A stretch of 64,000 nucleotides of DNA from Pseudoalteromonas sp. A25 (GCF_009176705.1 NZ_AP021847.1:786537-850536); one strand, 5' to 3'; shown: positions 18,023 to 28,214, numbered from the stretch's first letter. The notes: generated by a model from the letters alone, not told the origin. Translations and numbers: made by a program.

Positions 18023-18904
18023 TCATTCAGAAGAAGTCAGTAACCGGATCAATTCATCTAAATACGCTCGGGTTTGTTTTTTTGAAGATTCAGGTAGCCA
18101 TTTTAAGTGCGCATCATAAAATGCGTCTGAATGGTAAATTTCCATCATAAGCGAGTTAAATACAGCTAAAAATGCCCTACTTTTAGCATTATTGTTACAC
18201 ATCCAGTAGCCAAGAACATAACGGGGAGCATCAGCCACTTCATAGGCACGGTAATCAGCAGGACTTTCCTTCAAAAAAAGATACATATCTGCTGGGTACT
18301 CAAGTAAAAAGTCAGCGCGTCTTGATTTAAACAAGTGATACATCTCTGCGAATGGGTTACTTCCCGCCAAAATCACTTTATTTTCTTTTTTAACCTTTTC
18401 AAATTGTTTATCAAAAAAAGGACCATAAGATAAGGTAGGTGTAAACGCTATCAATGCACCTTTGTATAATGTAAAAAGTGCCTGCAAAGACTTTACTTCT
18501 CCATCGCCAGTTAACACCGATGCAGATAGCGCTGGTTCCGACGCATGTTGGTAAAGGCGTCGGCTCAAATAAATATTGACTGGGTAACTAAATAAAAACT
18601 CCTCTAATCGCTTTTTATTTTTGACTCTATTGGTCATACAAATCACATTTTCAGTGGTACGCATATCTTTCAGAGCACGGGGGTGACTTGCAGGCACTAG
18701 GGTTACTTTGCCATTGGGAAGTAAATCTAGGATGAGTTTATTGGTATTATTGGCTATGTTAGTTGCTGGATTGAGACCTTGATAGACAGCAAAGTCACGT
18801 TCATCGTCAAGATAAAGTGACACAGCCAGAGCACAAAAGTTTACCGAAAAACAAATCAAAAGCACCGTCGCTTTGAGCACACACGATAACAAACCAACCA
18901 CCAA
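18023..18904 (-). CDS. Periplasmic substrate-binding-like protein, paralogue B
   Basis: This protein of up to 293 residues is the tandem paralogue of the gene at 16985. It has a signal peptide (LLICFSVNFCALA), then LYLDDERDFAVYQGLNPATNIANNTNKLI and the shared motifs NRVKNKKRLEEFLFSYPVNIYLS and YVLGYWMCNNNAKSRAFL. A cysteine pair (near residues 85 and 231) is conserved between the two copies and could form a disulfide. The start codon is uncertain: TTG at 18904, GTG at 18901 and GTG at 18880 are all possible. The ligand is unknown. Confidence 0.75.
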   Translation of the reverse strand: MVVGLLSCVLKATVLLICFSVNFCALAVSLYLDDERDFAVYQGLNPATNIANNTNKLILDLLPNGKVTLVPASHPRALKDMRTTENVICMTNRVKNKKRLEEFLFSYPVNIYLSRRLYQHASEPALSASVLTGDGEVKSLQALFTLYKGALIAFTPTLSYGPFFDKQFEKVKKENKVILAGSNPFAEMYHLFKSRRADFLLEYPADMYLFLKESPADYRAYEVADAPRYVLGYWMCNNNAKSRAFLAVFNSLMMEIYHSDAFYDAHLKWLPESSKKQTRAYLDELIRLLTSSE

Positions 18905-18948
18905 GCACTATCAATGAGTTTATTAAGAATAGGACAATATATAAAAAA

Positions 18949-18971
18949 AATGCCAGCAATATGCTGGCATT
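18949..18971 (-). terminator. Terminator of the S9 peptidase gene
   Basis: The stem AATGCCAGCA pairs with TGCTGGCATT across a 3-base loop and is followed on the minus strand by a run of eight T. It ends transcription of the peptidase gene whose stop is at 18997. Confidence 0.85.
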
Positions 18972-18996
18972 CAAAACAAATAGCGAGCCACTGTGA

Positions 18997-21018
18997 CTAT
19001 TTATTGCTGTGCTTATCAAACCACCATTGAATATATGCTACTTTATTCATCAAGTTAGAAGGCCTTGCAGTGATACCATGCGATGCGTCAGGGATCCTAA
19101 CCATTGCGGTTTCGACACCTTGAAGCTTTAATGCTTGGTAATATTGCTCTGTTTCAGAGATTGGCGTGCGATAGTCAGCATCACCTGTAAGTAACATAGT
19201 GGGGGTTTTAACATTACCCACATAACTAATAGGCGAGCGCTTCATATAATGCTCTGTATGCTCCCAAGGCTTACCAGGGAACCAGTAATCTGCAAAATAT
19301 GGATAAAAATCAGCTGTTAATACAAAACTAAACCAATTTATTACTGGCTTAGCGACAACAGCAGCTGCAAATCTATCGGTATGCCCAACGGTCCATGCGG
19401 TAAGTACACCTCCACCAGAACCGCCGGTTACAAATAATCGAGACTCATCAATAAAGCCTTTTTTAATAACTTCATCTACCCCTGTCATTAAATCATCAAA
19501 ATCGTTGCTAGGGTAATTATGGTGGATTGTTTGTGCAAATGTTTTGCCATATGAATCGCTGCCCCGCGGGTTCATATACAACACTACGTTACCTTTGGCT
19601 GCAAATAATTGCGCTTCAGCACTAAAGTGAGGACCGTAGTTGGCAACAGGTCCACCGTGGATCTCTAACACGAGTGGATATTTTTTACTTTGGTCAAAGT
19701 TAGGGGGGTAAACAATCCAACCTTGAATATCCAATTGATCATGTTTTGATTTAACCCAAAGCTCTTCCACTTTACCAAGTGTTTTATTCGCAAGCGCATC
19801 TTCATTTAATTGCGTTAGACGTTGCGTTTTGCCGCGCTGCACCACACCTACATCAGCTGGCCTTTGTGTATCCGCCATAGTAAATGCAACGTCTCCTTTC
19901 ACACTTACGTCAAAGTCTCCGCCTGAATAGGGTCTGCCAAATGACACACTACCAACTTGTTCAGTAATGATTTTAGCTTTTGAGTTCAGTGGCTGGTGAG
20001 CAACGACCGTCTGACCTTGAGAGTCATAACTGTAATACAGGCCTCTGCTTTTACTATCCCATTGAATGCTCTCGACACTGCGGTCAAGATCTTGAGTTAA
20101 AACTCGACTTTCACTTTTTTCAAGATCGATCACATAAACGTGAGCGTTCTCATAATTGGTCCGCTTATCGTCATATCCAATGTAGGCTAAAAAGCGCCCA
20201 TTAGGCGATACTGCAGGGGCTCTATCAGGACCCACTCTTTGAGTAACGGCTTTGATCTCCAGCGTCTTCATATCAAGCGAGTAAACTTCGCTATTGATTA
20301 CCTTTAATTCATAATCAGGGTGACGGTTGGCTGAGAAATACAACGTATTACCATCGCCGCTAAAGCTGACCTGACCTCCATGGTTAAAACGTCCTGAAGT
20401 AAGCTGCTGTGCGTTACCACCGTTTGCATCAATTTTGAAAATATGTGTAAAACCGGATTTGCTGTAACCTGCGCCATCGGCACGGTAGAAAACATCATCT
20501 ATAAAAACAGGCGGTTTAGCCCAAGTAGCCCCTTTCGGTTTACCCTTTAAACTAACTGGCGTTTTAGCGGCTTCAGGCACAAATTGGCTAAATACAATAC
20601 TTTTTCCATCTGGCGTCCAACTCAGGGAATTGGGTGATTGTGTTAAATTACTAATTTTTGCCACCGCACCTGAAGACAGCCACTTAACATAGATTTGGCT
20701 ACTACCATCTCGAGTCGAAATGAACGCTAAGCGATCTCCTTGGGGAGAAAGTGTCGGCGCATAGTCAATATGCACACCACTTGTCACTGGCAGTAATTGC
20801 TTTGTTTTTACATTAACCGACCATATATTGCTGACTTTTTTATCCGTTTTAATATCCATACGGTTGCGCACAAAATAAACCAGCTCGGCATCATGACTAA
20901 ATTCAATTTGATTTGCATATTCAAGATCAAATACATCTTCTAGTTCGAGCGGCTTAGCGCTAGCAAGATTGCTTGCCATTAATATGCTTGCCGCTACAGC
21001 AATAATACTTCGTTTCAT
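18997..21018 (-). CDS. S9 family prolyl oligopeptidase (secreted)
   Basis: From the ATG at 21018 this protein has about 673 residues and a signal peptide ending in SNLASA. A seven-bladed WD40-like propeller (residues 30-400, with PTLSPQGDRLAFIS and PAVSPNGRFLAYIG) precedes an alpha/beta-hydrolase domain. The nucleophile is in TGGSGGG, the acid is probably in GDADYRTP and the histidine in DASHGI, the order Ser-Asp-His of family S9C (acylaminoacyl or dipeptidyl peptidases). It should degrade peptides in the periplasm or outside. The longer start at 21063 was rejected because the signal peptide begins at MKRSIIAVAA. Confidence 0.9.
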   Translation of the reverse strand: MKRSIIAVAASILMASNLASAKPLELEDVFDLEYANQIEFSHDAELVYFVRNRMDIKTDKKVSNIWSVNVKTKQLLPVTSGVHIDYAPTLSPQGDRLAFISTRDGSSQIYVKWLSSGAVAKISNLTQSPNSLSWTPDGKSIVFSQFVPEAAKTPVSLKGKPKGATWAKPPVFIDDVFYRADGAGYSKSGFTHIFKIDANGGNAQQLTSGRFNHGGQVSFSGDGNTLYFSANRHPDYELKVINSEVYSLDMKTLEIKAVTQRVGPDRAPAVSPNGRFLAYIGYDDKRTNYENAHVYVIDLEKSESRVLTQDLDRSVESIQWDSKSRGLYYSYDSQGQTVVAHQPLNSKAKIITEQVGSVSFGRPYSGGDFDVSVKGDVAFTMADTQRPADVGVVQRGKTQRLTQLNEDALANKTLGKVEELWVKSKHDQLDIQGWIVYPPNFDQSKKYPLVLEIHGGPVANYGPHFSAEAQLFAAKGNVVLYMNPRGSDSYGKTFAQTIHHNYPSNDFDDLMTGVDEVIKKGFIDESRLFVTGGSGGGVLTAWTVGHTDRFAAAVVAKPVINWFSFVLTADFYPYFADYWFPGKPWEHTEHYMKRSPISYVGNVKTPTMLLTGDADYRTPISETEQYYQALKLQGVETAMVRIPDASHGITARPSNLMNKVAYIQWWFDKHSNK

Positions 21019-21216
21019 TAGGACTCCATTTCTTATTTCGATTGAGCTTTGATAACAACGCATTCATAAGACAAGGTCAATTATTTGCGTTTAAAGCACA
21101 CTAACAACAGCTGCCCCCTAACCGTATAACTTTTATGGATTTTTTTACTATTGGCTCCTATTCAAATCACGATGGATTAAACAACGTATTTGAATGAATT
21201 TACCATTATTGTTAAC

Positions 21217-21233
21217 TGTAAAGGGGGTTAACA
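21217..21233 (-). repeat. 17-base intergenic repeat, copy 1
   Basis: The sequence TGTAAAGGGGGTTAACA occurs here, six bases beyond the stop of the amidase gene. An identical copy lies at 28198 and a one-mismatch copy, on the opposite strand, at 27249. Confidence 0.6.
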
Positions 21234-21239
21234 GTTTAC

Positions 21240-22766
21240 TTATTCGTCAATGCTCTTCAAAAACTCTGGAGCTTTCCTAATTTGAGTCGCCTGCTCAAAA
21301 GCGTATCCAATCTCTATTAATGTAGCTTCGCTATTTGCACCACTAAAAAAGGAGATACCCAAAGGAAGATTTCGATAAAAAGCCATCGGAATAGTAATAC
21401 TCGGATAGCCTGCTATTGCTGCTGGGCTGGAACTGGCTCCTGTGTAATGATCACCATTAAGCGTATCGATAACCCATGCAGGACCATTTGTTGGCGCCAC
21501 GATTGCATCTAAATTATGCTCGGCTAATAAAGCATCAATACCGCGTTTTCTCGCTTTCTCAGCAACTAACTTTTTAGCAGCGAGATATACTTCGCTTTGC
21601 AGATCACCCTTATTGTTAGCCATTTCAAGCAAACCTTGATTAAAGTCACTGCGAGCCAGCGTCTTGTTAAATTTAATCAGCTCAGCGAGCGATTTAACCT
21701 TAACTTGCTCTGGCGTATTAGCCAAGTACTGTTCGATGTCATGCTTGAAGTCATACAACAAAATATCAAACTCAGCTTGTGACAGTGCATCTTGATAGTC
21801 CAACGTAAGATCATCAATAACGATTGCTCCTTCACGTTCAAGTACATCAAGTGTTTTGGCAAATGCTTTACTAGCAATGCTGTTAAACTCGCTGATGTTG
21901 CGAACTACCCCTAACCGCTTACCTTTTAACCCATCTGCTTTTAGGTGTTTTTGATAAGAATTAGGTAAGGAGCCTGATAACACCTCAAGTAAAATTGCAG
22001 CATCTTGTACATTGCGGGTCATAGGGCCTGGCGCATCTTGAGAGTGAGACAAAGGGATAACTCCCTTGCCTGATACTAAACCAACCGTAGGTTTTAAACC
22101 CACTAACGCATTATGCGCTGCAGGACATGTAATAGAGCCATCAGTTTCAGTGCCTATTGCTGCAACCGCTAAATTTGCGGCAACAGCAACGGCAGAGCCT
22201 GAACTTGAACCACAAGGGGTACGGTTAAGTACGTAAGGATTCTTGGTCTGTCCGCCGATATCACTCCAACCACTTGAACTTTGCGTTGACTTAAAGTTAG
22301 CCCACTCACTTAAGTTCGCTTTCCCTAAAATAATAGCCCCCGAAGCTTTGAGCTTTTTAACCAGTTCAGCATCATTTTTTGCATAATTGTTTGAAAGCGC
22401 GATAGCACCCGCTGTTGTAGGCATATTATCCGAAGTTTCGATGTTATCTTTTAAAACGATTGGCATACCAAAAAGCAAACTATGAGCCTTATTAACACTA
22501 TGTTGAGCGTCTCGTTGCTTTGCAATATCTAACGCTTGAGTATTTAAACTTATAATGGCATTGAGCTTTGGGCCACTATCATCAAGCTCAGCGATTCGAG
22601 ACAAGTAATACTGAGTTATATGTTGATAACTTATTTTTTTATCATCAACGAGCTGCTGTAGCTGAGCAAAGCTAAGCTCTTCCAATGTCATTACATCAGA
22701 TTTAGCATCTACCTGTGTCGTTGCTAGTGTAAAGAGCAACGCAGTTAGCCATGTTTTACAGTGCAT
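21240..22766 (-). CDS. Amidase signature family protein (exported)
   Basis: This 508-residue protein starts with a signal peptide (MHCKTWLTALLFTLATTQVDA), so the enzyme is probably periplasmic. The amidase signature is present, with the GSSSGSAVAVAANLAVAAIG core and the Ser-cisSer-Lys triad implied by the lysine in VLKDNIET, PCGSSSGSA and GTETDGSITCPA. These enzymes hydrolyse amide bonds of peptides or small amides, and the substrate cannot be told. It is divided from the peptidase gene by about 220 bases and may be functionally linked to peptide use. Confidence 0.88.
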   Translation of the reverse strand: MHCKTWLTALLFTLATTQVDAKSDVMTLEELSFAQLQQLVDDKKISYQHITQYYLSRIAELDDSGPKLNAIISLNTQALDIAKQRDAQHSVNKAHSLLFGMPIVLKDNIETSDNMPTTAGAIALSNNYAKNDAELVKKLKASGAIILGKANLSEWANFKSTQSSSGWSDIGGQTKNPYVLNRTPCGSSSGSAVAVAANLAVAAIGTETDGSITCPAAHNALVGLKPTVGLVSGKGVIPLSHSQDAPGPMTRNVQDAAILLEVLSGSLPNSYQKHLKADGLKGKRLGVVRNISEFNSIASKAFAKTLDVLEREGAIVIDDLTLDYQDALSQAEFDILLYDFKHDIEQYLANTPEQVKVKSLAELIKFNKTLARSDFNQGLLEMANNKGDLQSEVYLAAKKLVAEKARKRGIDALLAEHNLDAIVAPTNGPAWVIDTLNGDHYTGASSSPAAIAGYPSITIPMAFYRNLPLGISFFSGANSEATLIEIGYAFEQATQIRKAPEFLKSIDE

Positions 22767-22846
22767 AGGTTCAGTCCATCAAATATTTTGTTTTTATAGT
22801 TGGATAATATTGACCACTTTGCAAGCACTTTAGGACCTAAAAACAA

Positions 22847-22872
22847 AACAACCAGACAAAGGTCTGGTTGTT
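22847..22872 (-). terminator. Terminator of glcB
   Basis: The stem AACAACCAGAC pairs with GTCTGGTTGTT across a 4-base loop and is followed on the minus strand by TTTTGTTTTT. It lies 18 bases beyond the glcB stop. Confidence 0.85.
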
Positions 22873-22890
22873 ATATCAACTGCTTAGGTT

Positions 22891-25068
22891 TTAGCTTGCT
22901 TGAGCTTTATATTTTAACCGGTAAGCATGTAATAGCGGTTCAGTGTAGCCATTAGGTTGTTTGCTGCCTTCAAACACTAATGCTTGAGCCGCTTGAAACG
23001 CGAGATTATCTTGGAGATCTTGCCCATTGCTCACCATCGGCTGATAAAGAGGATCATCCTGATTTTGGCTATCTACTATCTGCGCCATACGTACAAAAGT
23101 GTCACGTACTTGTTGCTCGCTACACACTCCATGCATCAGCCAGTTCGCGATATGTTGACTCGAAATACGCAAAGTGGCCCTATCTTCCATTAAACCAACA
23201 TGGTTTATATCTGGCACTTTAGAGCAGCCAATCCCTTGGTCAATCCAACGCACAACATACCCTAAAATGCCTTGCACGTTGTTGTTCAGCTCTACTTGGA
23301 TTTCTTCTTTGCTCAACGTCATATCCAAAAGAAGAGGCGGAGTAAGTAAGTCATCCAAAGATGCTTTTTGACGCGCTAATAACTCATTTTGTTTAGCAAA
23401 TACATCTACGAAGTGATAATGCATGGCATGTAGTGTTGCAGCGGTAGGAGAGGGCACCCAAGCGGTATTCGCACCAGATTGGGGATGAGCTAGCTTTTGC
23501 TCCATCATTAACGCCATTTTATCCGGCATTGGCCACATTCCTTTGCCTATTTGTGCTTTACCACTAAACCCGCACTCTAAACCAATATCAACATTACGGT
23601 TTTCATAAGCCATTATCCAAGGCTGAGATTTAATCTGCGCTTTAGGCAGAACGGGACCAGCCAGCATTGATGTGTGGATCTCATCTCCCGTTCTATCTAA
23701 AAAGCCTGTATTAATAAACACCACTCTCGACTTCGCTTGCGCTATACAAGCTTTAAGATTTACCGATGTGCGACGTTCTTCATCCATAATACCAAGCTTT
23801 ATGGTGTTTGCAGGTAATTTAAGTAACGCTTCAACTTCACAAAATAGCTGCTCGGTAAATGCGACTTCTTCAGGGCCGTGCATTTTTGGTTTTACAATAT
23901 TGATGCTTTGTACACTCGAGTTATGAACCGAGCTATTACCCTTAAGATCGTGCATAGCACATAGTGATGTGATCACGGCATCCATGATCCCCTCAAAAAC
24001 CCATTCACCTCGGGGATCCAAGATAGCTGGATTTTGCATTAAATGCCCAACATTACGCACAAACATCATGCTGCGGCCTTTTAAGGTAATTCGCTCTGCG
24101 TCTTTACTGGTGTAAGTGCGATCTGCGTTAAGCTTACGGGTTACCTGCTCACCTTGCTTCACAAAAGTCTCACTTAACGTGCCTTGCATCAGCCCAAGCC
24201 AGTTCTGATAGACCGATACTTTATCTTGCGCATCAACTGCTGCAACTGAGTCTTCACAATCCATAATGGTGGTTAGAGCAGATTCAAGCACAACATCTTT
24301 AACACCGGCTTTATCTGCTTGGCCGACAACATGGTGAGGATCGATTTGGATCTCGATATGAAGATCATTATGTTTGAGCAAAATAGCGCTGGGGTTTTGT
24401 GCTTGACCTTGATAACCGACAAATTGAGATGGGCTTGCAAGCGTCACTTGTGTGGTGTCATTAAGTGTAACCAACAGTTGCCCATCAACAACAGAATAGT
24501 TAGTACTTTCAATGTGCGAGCCATGGTTCAGAGGTAGTGCCTTATCCAAAAACTGTCGAACATAAGCCATCACCTTAAAACCACGTACCGGATTGTAACG
24601 TGAAGTTTTCTCGGCTCCCTCTTCTTCGCTAAGCACGTCGGTACCATACAAAGCGTCGTACAAAGAGCCCCAGCGAGCATTTGCCGCATTAAGTGCAAAC
24701 CTAGCATTACTGACCGGAACGACGAGCTGTGGTGCAGCAGTTAAAGCGACCTCTGGCTCAACAAGCTCAGTATCAATAAAAATATCATTTGGCTCTGGAT
24801 GCAAATAACCTATATCTTCCAAAAATGTCCGATATTGCTCTTTATTCCAAAACGTATGCTGTTGATGATAAGAATCGATTTGCTGCTGCAACAAATCTCT
24901 TTTTGATAACAGCGCTTTATTTAACGGTGTGAGAGTGTCAATAATGCAGGCAAACCCCTGCCAAAACGCCGATTGTTCAATGCCTGTATTGGGAATAGCT
25001 TGTTGATTTATAAAGTCATAAAGCCTTTTATCTATGGTTAATCCAGCTTCTTGCACACTAGCTTGCAT
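22891..25068 (-). CDS. glcB: Malate synthase G
   Basis: This 725-residue cytoplasmic enzyme condenses glyoxylate with acetyl-CoA to malate, the second step of the glyoxylate shunt. The length is that of the G isoform, not the shorter A isoform. The core segments [28 protein letters not shown] and [13 protein letters not shown] are present, and the catalytic aspartate lies in the late [15 protein letters not shown] region. AGGA precedes the ATG at 25068. It is transcribed away from aceA, with 222 bases between them for shared control. Confidence 0.95.
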   Translation of the reverse strand: MQASVQEAGLTIDKRLYDFINQQAIPNTGIEQSAFWQGFACIIDTLTPLNKALLSKRDLLQQQIDSYHQQHTFWNKEQYRTFLEDIGYLHPEPNDIFIDTELVEPEVALTAAPQLVVPVSNARFALNAANARWGSLYDALYGTDVLSEEEGAEKTSRYNPVRGFKVMAYVRQFLDKALPLNHGSHIESTNYSVVDGQLLVTLNDTTQVTLASPSQFVGYQGQAQNPSAILLKHNDLHIEIQIDPHHVVGQADKAGVKDVVLESALTTIMDCEDSVAAVDAQDKVSVYQNWLGLMQGTLSETFVKQGEQVTRKLNADRTYTSKDAERITLKGRSMMFVRNVGHLMQNPAILDPRGEWVFEGIMDAVITSLCAMHDLKGNSSVHNSSVQSINIVKPKMHGPEEVAFTEQLFCEVEALLKLPANTIKLGIMDEERRTSVNLKACIAQAKSRVVFINTGFLDRTGDEIHTSMLAGPVLPKAQIKSQPWIMAYENRNVDIGLECGFSGKAQIGKGMWPMPDKMALMMEQKLAHPQSGANTAWVPSPTAATLHAMHYHFVDVFAKQNELLARQKASLDDLLTPPLLLDMTLSKEEIQVELNNNVQGILGYVVRWIDQGIGCSKVPDINHVGLMEDRATLRISSQHIANWLMHGVCSEQQVRDTFVRMAQIVDSQNQDDPLYQPMVSNGQDLQDNLAFQAAQALVFEGSKQPNGYTEPLLHAYRLKYKAQAS

Positions 25069-25290
25069 AACAATGGTCCTAAGTCGAGTTTTTGAACGGG
25101 TTTAAATAACCATATCGTATTTACCCGTAAAACAAACCCCCTTAAGCATTCACGAAAAATATACTCGTAATAACAACTATAAATTTAAAAAATTTAGCAT
25201 TCCAGCCTAGGGTGTAATTAAGCGCTGATGTCTAGCATTGCGCAACTCTCACAACCAAAAATATAGCTAACCCGTTCGAAGGATTTAATT

Positions 25291-26895
25291 ATGACTCGCT
25301 ACCAATCACAGCTCGATAAATTCTCTACCCTTTGCCAAACCAACGGTAAAACTTGGCAATCTATCAATCCAGAATTTGCAAACCGCATGACTTTGCAAAA
25401 CCGATTCAAAACCGGTTTAGATATCGCAAAGTACACCGCAAAAATCATGCGAGAAGACATGGCAGCTTATGACCAAGATAGCAGTCAATACACACAATCT
25501 CTTGGCTGCTGGCATGGGTTTACAGCCCAGCAAATGATGATGGCAATTAAACGTCACCAAAAAACAACCAAGCGCTCATACGTTTACTTAAGTGGCTGGA
25601 TGGTCGCCGCACTACGCTCTGAATTTGGCCCATTACCAGATCAAAGTATGCATGAGAAAACATCTGTGCCTAAGCTCATCGAAGAGATCTACACATTCTT
25701 AAAGCAAGCCGATGCAAGAGAGCTTGATCACCTATATCGCGAACTAGATGATGCAAAAGCGACCGGGGCAAATACACAAGAAATAATCAATAACATTGAT
25801 AATTTTGAAACGCATGTTGTGCCAATTATCGCAGACATTGATGCAGGCTTTGGCAATGAAGAAGCAACGTATCTTCTAGCAAAAAAAATGATAGAAGCGG
25901 GCGCTTGTGCAATTCAAATCGAAAACCAAGTTTCAGATGCAAAACAATGTGGTCACCAAGCTGGTAAAGTAACCGTACCTCACGAAGACTTTTTAGCAAA
26001 GATCAATGCTGTTAGATACGCATTCTTAGAACTTGGCGTTGAAGACGGGATCATCGTAGCACGCACAGATTCTTTAGGTGCCAGCTTAACGCAAAAAATA
26101 CCGGTATCAAAAGAGCCTGGCGATTTAGCAAGCCAATATACTGCATTCTTAGATACAACCCCAATCACATCAGCAGATGATTTAAATGATGGTGAAATGG
26201 CAATAAAACTAGATGGTCAACTTTGCAAACCTGTCCGTCTAGAAAATGGTCTATATCAGTTTAAAGACGGTACAGAAAAAGATCGTGTTGTCTTAGATTG
26301 TGTAACAAGCTTAAGATCTGGTGCCGATTTATTATGGATTGAAACCGAAAAGCCACATGTTCAGCAAATTGCAGAACTCGTCAACCGAATTAAAGAGCAC
26401 GTGCCAAATGCTAAGCTAGTTTACAACAACTCGCCATCATTTAACTGGACTTTAAAGTTTAGAGAGCAAGTCTATGCACAGTGGCAACAAGAAGGGCGAG
26501 ATTTGAGCCAATATCCTGATCCAAGTTTAGATCCAAAAGCACTTATGGCTCCACAATTGGATAGCTCAGAGTTAGCCGCGGCTGCCGATGAACTCGTACG
26601 TAACTTCCAACGCGATGGTGCTCGTGAAGCAGGTATATTCCATCACTTGATCACGCTTCCAACTTATCATACCGCTGCATTAAGCACAGATATTTTAGCT
26701 GAAGGTTACTTTGGTGATTTAGGCATGCTTGCCTATGTGCGTGATGTGCAACGACAAGAAATTAGACGTGAACAAGCTTCTGTGAAGCATCAAGACCTAG
26801 CGGGTTCAAACATTGGCGACACCCATAAGGAGTACTTCTCAGGTGAGAATGCGCTCAAAGCAGGTGGAGAAGCTAACACAATGAACCAATTCTAA
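25291..26895 (+). CDS. aceA: Isocitrate lyase (long type)
   Basis: This 534-residue enzyme splits isocitrate into glyoxylate and succinate, the first step of the glyoxylate shunt, so the cell can grow on acetate or fatty acids. The active-site segment is AKQCGHQAGK near residue 212, corresponding to the KKCGH motif of the family. The metal-binding DIDAGFGNEE precedes it. The length fits the roughly 530-residue class found in Pseudomonas and relatives and not the 434-residue E. coli enzyme. AAGGAT lies before the ATG. It is divergent from glcB. Confidence 0.95.
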   Translation: MTRYQSQLDKFSTLCQTNGKTWQSINPEFANRMTLQNRFKTGLDIAKYTAKIMREDMAAYDQDSSQYTQSLGCWHGFTAQQMMMAIKRHQKTTKRSYVYLSGWMVAALRSEFGPLPDQSMHEKTSVPKLIEEIYTFLKQADARELDHLYRELDDAKATGANTQEIINNIDNFETHVVPIIADIDAGFGNEEATYLLAKKMIEAGACAIQIENQVSDAKQCGHQAGKVTVPHEDFLAKINAVRYAFLELGVEDGIIVARTDSLGASLTQKIPVSKEPGDLASQYTAFLDTTPITSADDLNDGEMAIKLDGQLCKPVRLENGLYQFKDGTEKDRVVLDCVTSLRSGADLLWIETEKPHVQQIAELVNRIKEHVPNAKLVYNNSPSFNWTLKFREQVYAQWQQEGRDLSQYPDPSLDPKALMAPQLDSSELAAAADELVRNFQRDGAREAGIFHHLITLPTYHTAALSTDILAEGYFGDLGMLAYVRDVQRQEIRREQASVKHQDLAGSNIGDTHKEYFSGENALKAGGEANTMNQF

Positions 26896-26919
26896 ATCTA
26901 AGCCAACCAATAGAGTCCC

Positions 26920-26945
26920 TATAGAGAGCTTTCGAGCTCTCTATA
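26920..26945 (+). terminator. Hairpin downstream of aceA
   Basis: A perfect 11-base stem (TATAGAGAGCT paired with AGCTCTCTATA) is closed by a TTCG tetraloop, 25 bases after the aceA stop. It lacks a T run on the plus strand, so it may protect the 3' end of the message more than terminate. Confidence 0.6.
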
Positions 26946-26961
26946 TAAAACACTCAAACAA

Positions 26962-27201
26962 CCAGATCAGATTTTTACTAAATTAATTAACCACAAAGCA
27001 AATTCGATACATAAAAGCGCAAAATCAGCGTTGCCCATTTGATTATTATTATTTCTCTAATATTAAGACCCTTAAAGCCTTATTTCAGAACAAAATTTTA
27101 CTAACAGACTAAGCTACAGAACAACATTTTACTAAGGCAGTAGTCAAATAAACCGAAATTTTACTAACTCAAGGCCTATAAACCGAAATTTTACTAACTC
27201 A
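26962..27201 (+). repeat. Remote cluster of five origin-type iterons
   Basis: Five direct repeats share the core TTTTACTAA found in the origin 10 kb away. The first, at 26962, is the complete origin form with AGATCAGATTTTTACTAA. The next two, at 27086 and 27117, begin CAGAACA. The last two, at 27148 and 27178, are nearly identical (ATAAACCGAAATTTTACTAA) and 30 bases apart. All are on the plus strand. Probable role: extra binding sites for the initiator encoded at 37236, controlling copy number or timing. Confidence 0.7.
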
Positions 27202-27248
27202 TTGACGCAAATTTGCAATAAACTTTAATTATTGAATAAAAAACAATG

Positions 27249-27265
27249 TGTAAACCCCCTTTACA
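27249..27265 (+). repeat. 17-base intergenic repeat, copy 2
   Basis: TGTAAACCCCCTTTACA differs by one base from the reverse complement of the copies at 21217 and 28198. It is close to a perfect palindrome in its outer six bases (TGTAAA against TTTACA). Confidence 0.55.
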
Positions 27266-27689
27266 AAACACACTTCCGTGCATTCATGTATGCTGAAAAT
27301 GTCTAAAAAGGCTTGTTTAGGCTTTCAATTAGAGGCATTTTGAAGTAAAAAAATAGATAAGGCGGAAATTTTATAAAGATGTGAAAAATGCCTTAGAAGT
27401 TTTTATTAGATGAAACGCCACTTCGTAAAATATTGATCCAGCATACTGTTCATGCCAATATAAACGATATAAAACAGTGAGTTAATTAATAATGCTATTA
27501 TATTCTCATTATGGATCAGGCGATAACTAACTTTATCGCAACCTTTCTAAACGTTCCCCCCATTTAAATTGCTCGCGTAGCTCATGAACGCTTATTCCAT
27601 ATGGTCCAACCTCTATAGGCCGCTGCCCAACTCCATTTTTCTTACACATTTATTCGTTTTACTAGTAACTCACATGGGAGAAGATAGAA

Positions 27690-28181
27690 ATGACACAACA
27701 TACAATGAAACATGGAGATTGGGCTAAAATTGTTGAAACACGTCAAAAAAAGCAACAAGCTCAACAGAAAAAAGGCGCATATAACACGCCAATCATCACC
27801 ATACTGCTGCTTAGCATATTTGTTGTTGCAGCTCTTTGGGCACTTTTCCATAATCAGAATCAGCAACTCTCAATTGCAGAACTAAGTAGCGAACAAAAGA
27901 GACGTATAACCAGGCACTTTTCTAAACAGTTCATCATCGGGAGCTGGGAGTTTTATGATACAAAATTTACCAAATCAGATATCGAGGTAATGATAAAAAT
28001 TCCTACGCAACTGTCTATGAGCCAGTTACATGCATCTAAATATATAAGAACGGCTTTGTGCCCTCCAACCAACCATAAAGTTTGGTCTGATGTGGGCTTG
28101 TATAATTTGCATATCAACCTATTTACCGACTCTCCGCGCAAGGGCAAAGCGGTTATGTGTAACAATCCCAATATGTCTTAA
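27690..28181 (+). CDS. Hypothetical single-pass membrane protein
   Basis: I do not recognise this 163-residue protein. It has a basic, Gln-rich cytoplasmic head (residues 1-34), one membrane segment (TIILLLSIFVVAALWALF region, residues 37-55) and a periplasmic domain of about 105 residues with two cysteines near residues 125 and 158. GGGAGAAG lies before the ATG at 27690, which supports real translation. There is no operon partner. Confidence 0.6.
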   Translation: MTQHTMKHGDWAKIVETRQKKQQAQQKKGAYNTPIITILLLSIFVVAALWALFHNQNQQLSIAELSSEQKRRITRHFSKQFIIGSWEFYDTKFTKSDIEVMIKIPTQLSMSQLHASKYIRTALCPPTNHKVWSDVGLYNLHINLFTDSPRKGKAVMCNNPNMS

Positions 28182-28197
28182 ACTGGTGTCCCCCTAT

Positions 28198-28214
28198 TGT
28201 AAAGGGGGTTAACA
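28198..28214 (-). repeat. 17-base intergenic repeat, copy 3
   Basis: This is identical to the copy at 21217 (TGTAAAGGGGGTTAACA) and, like it, lies at the 3' end of a minus-strand gene, here directly against the rmuC stop. Part of it also pairs with GTGTCCCCC just before it, giving a possible hairpin between the convergent genes. Confidence 0.6.

Larger units (their letters stand above)
26896..27689. other. Non-coding region of 794 bases with iteron cluster
   Basis: This region holds, in order, the aceA hairpin, five iteron-like repeats (26962-27201), a copy of the 17-base intergenic repeat (27249-27265) and an AT-rich stretch up to the gene at 27690. I see no protein gene or RNA gene in it. 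Confidence 0.6.

Noticed and set aside
27086..27201. Repeat array considered as a CRISPR
   Set aside because: Only five short, unequal repeats share a 9-10 base core, the spacing is irregular and no cas genes are present. The core matches the origin iterons.
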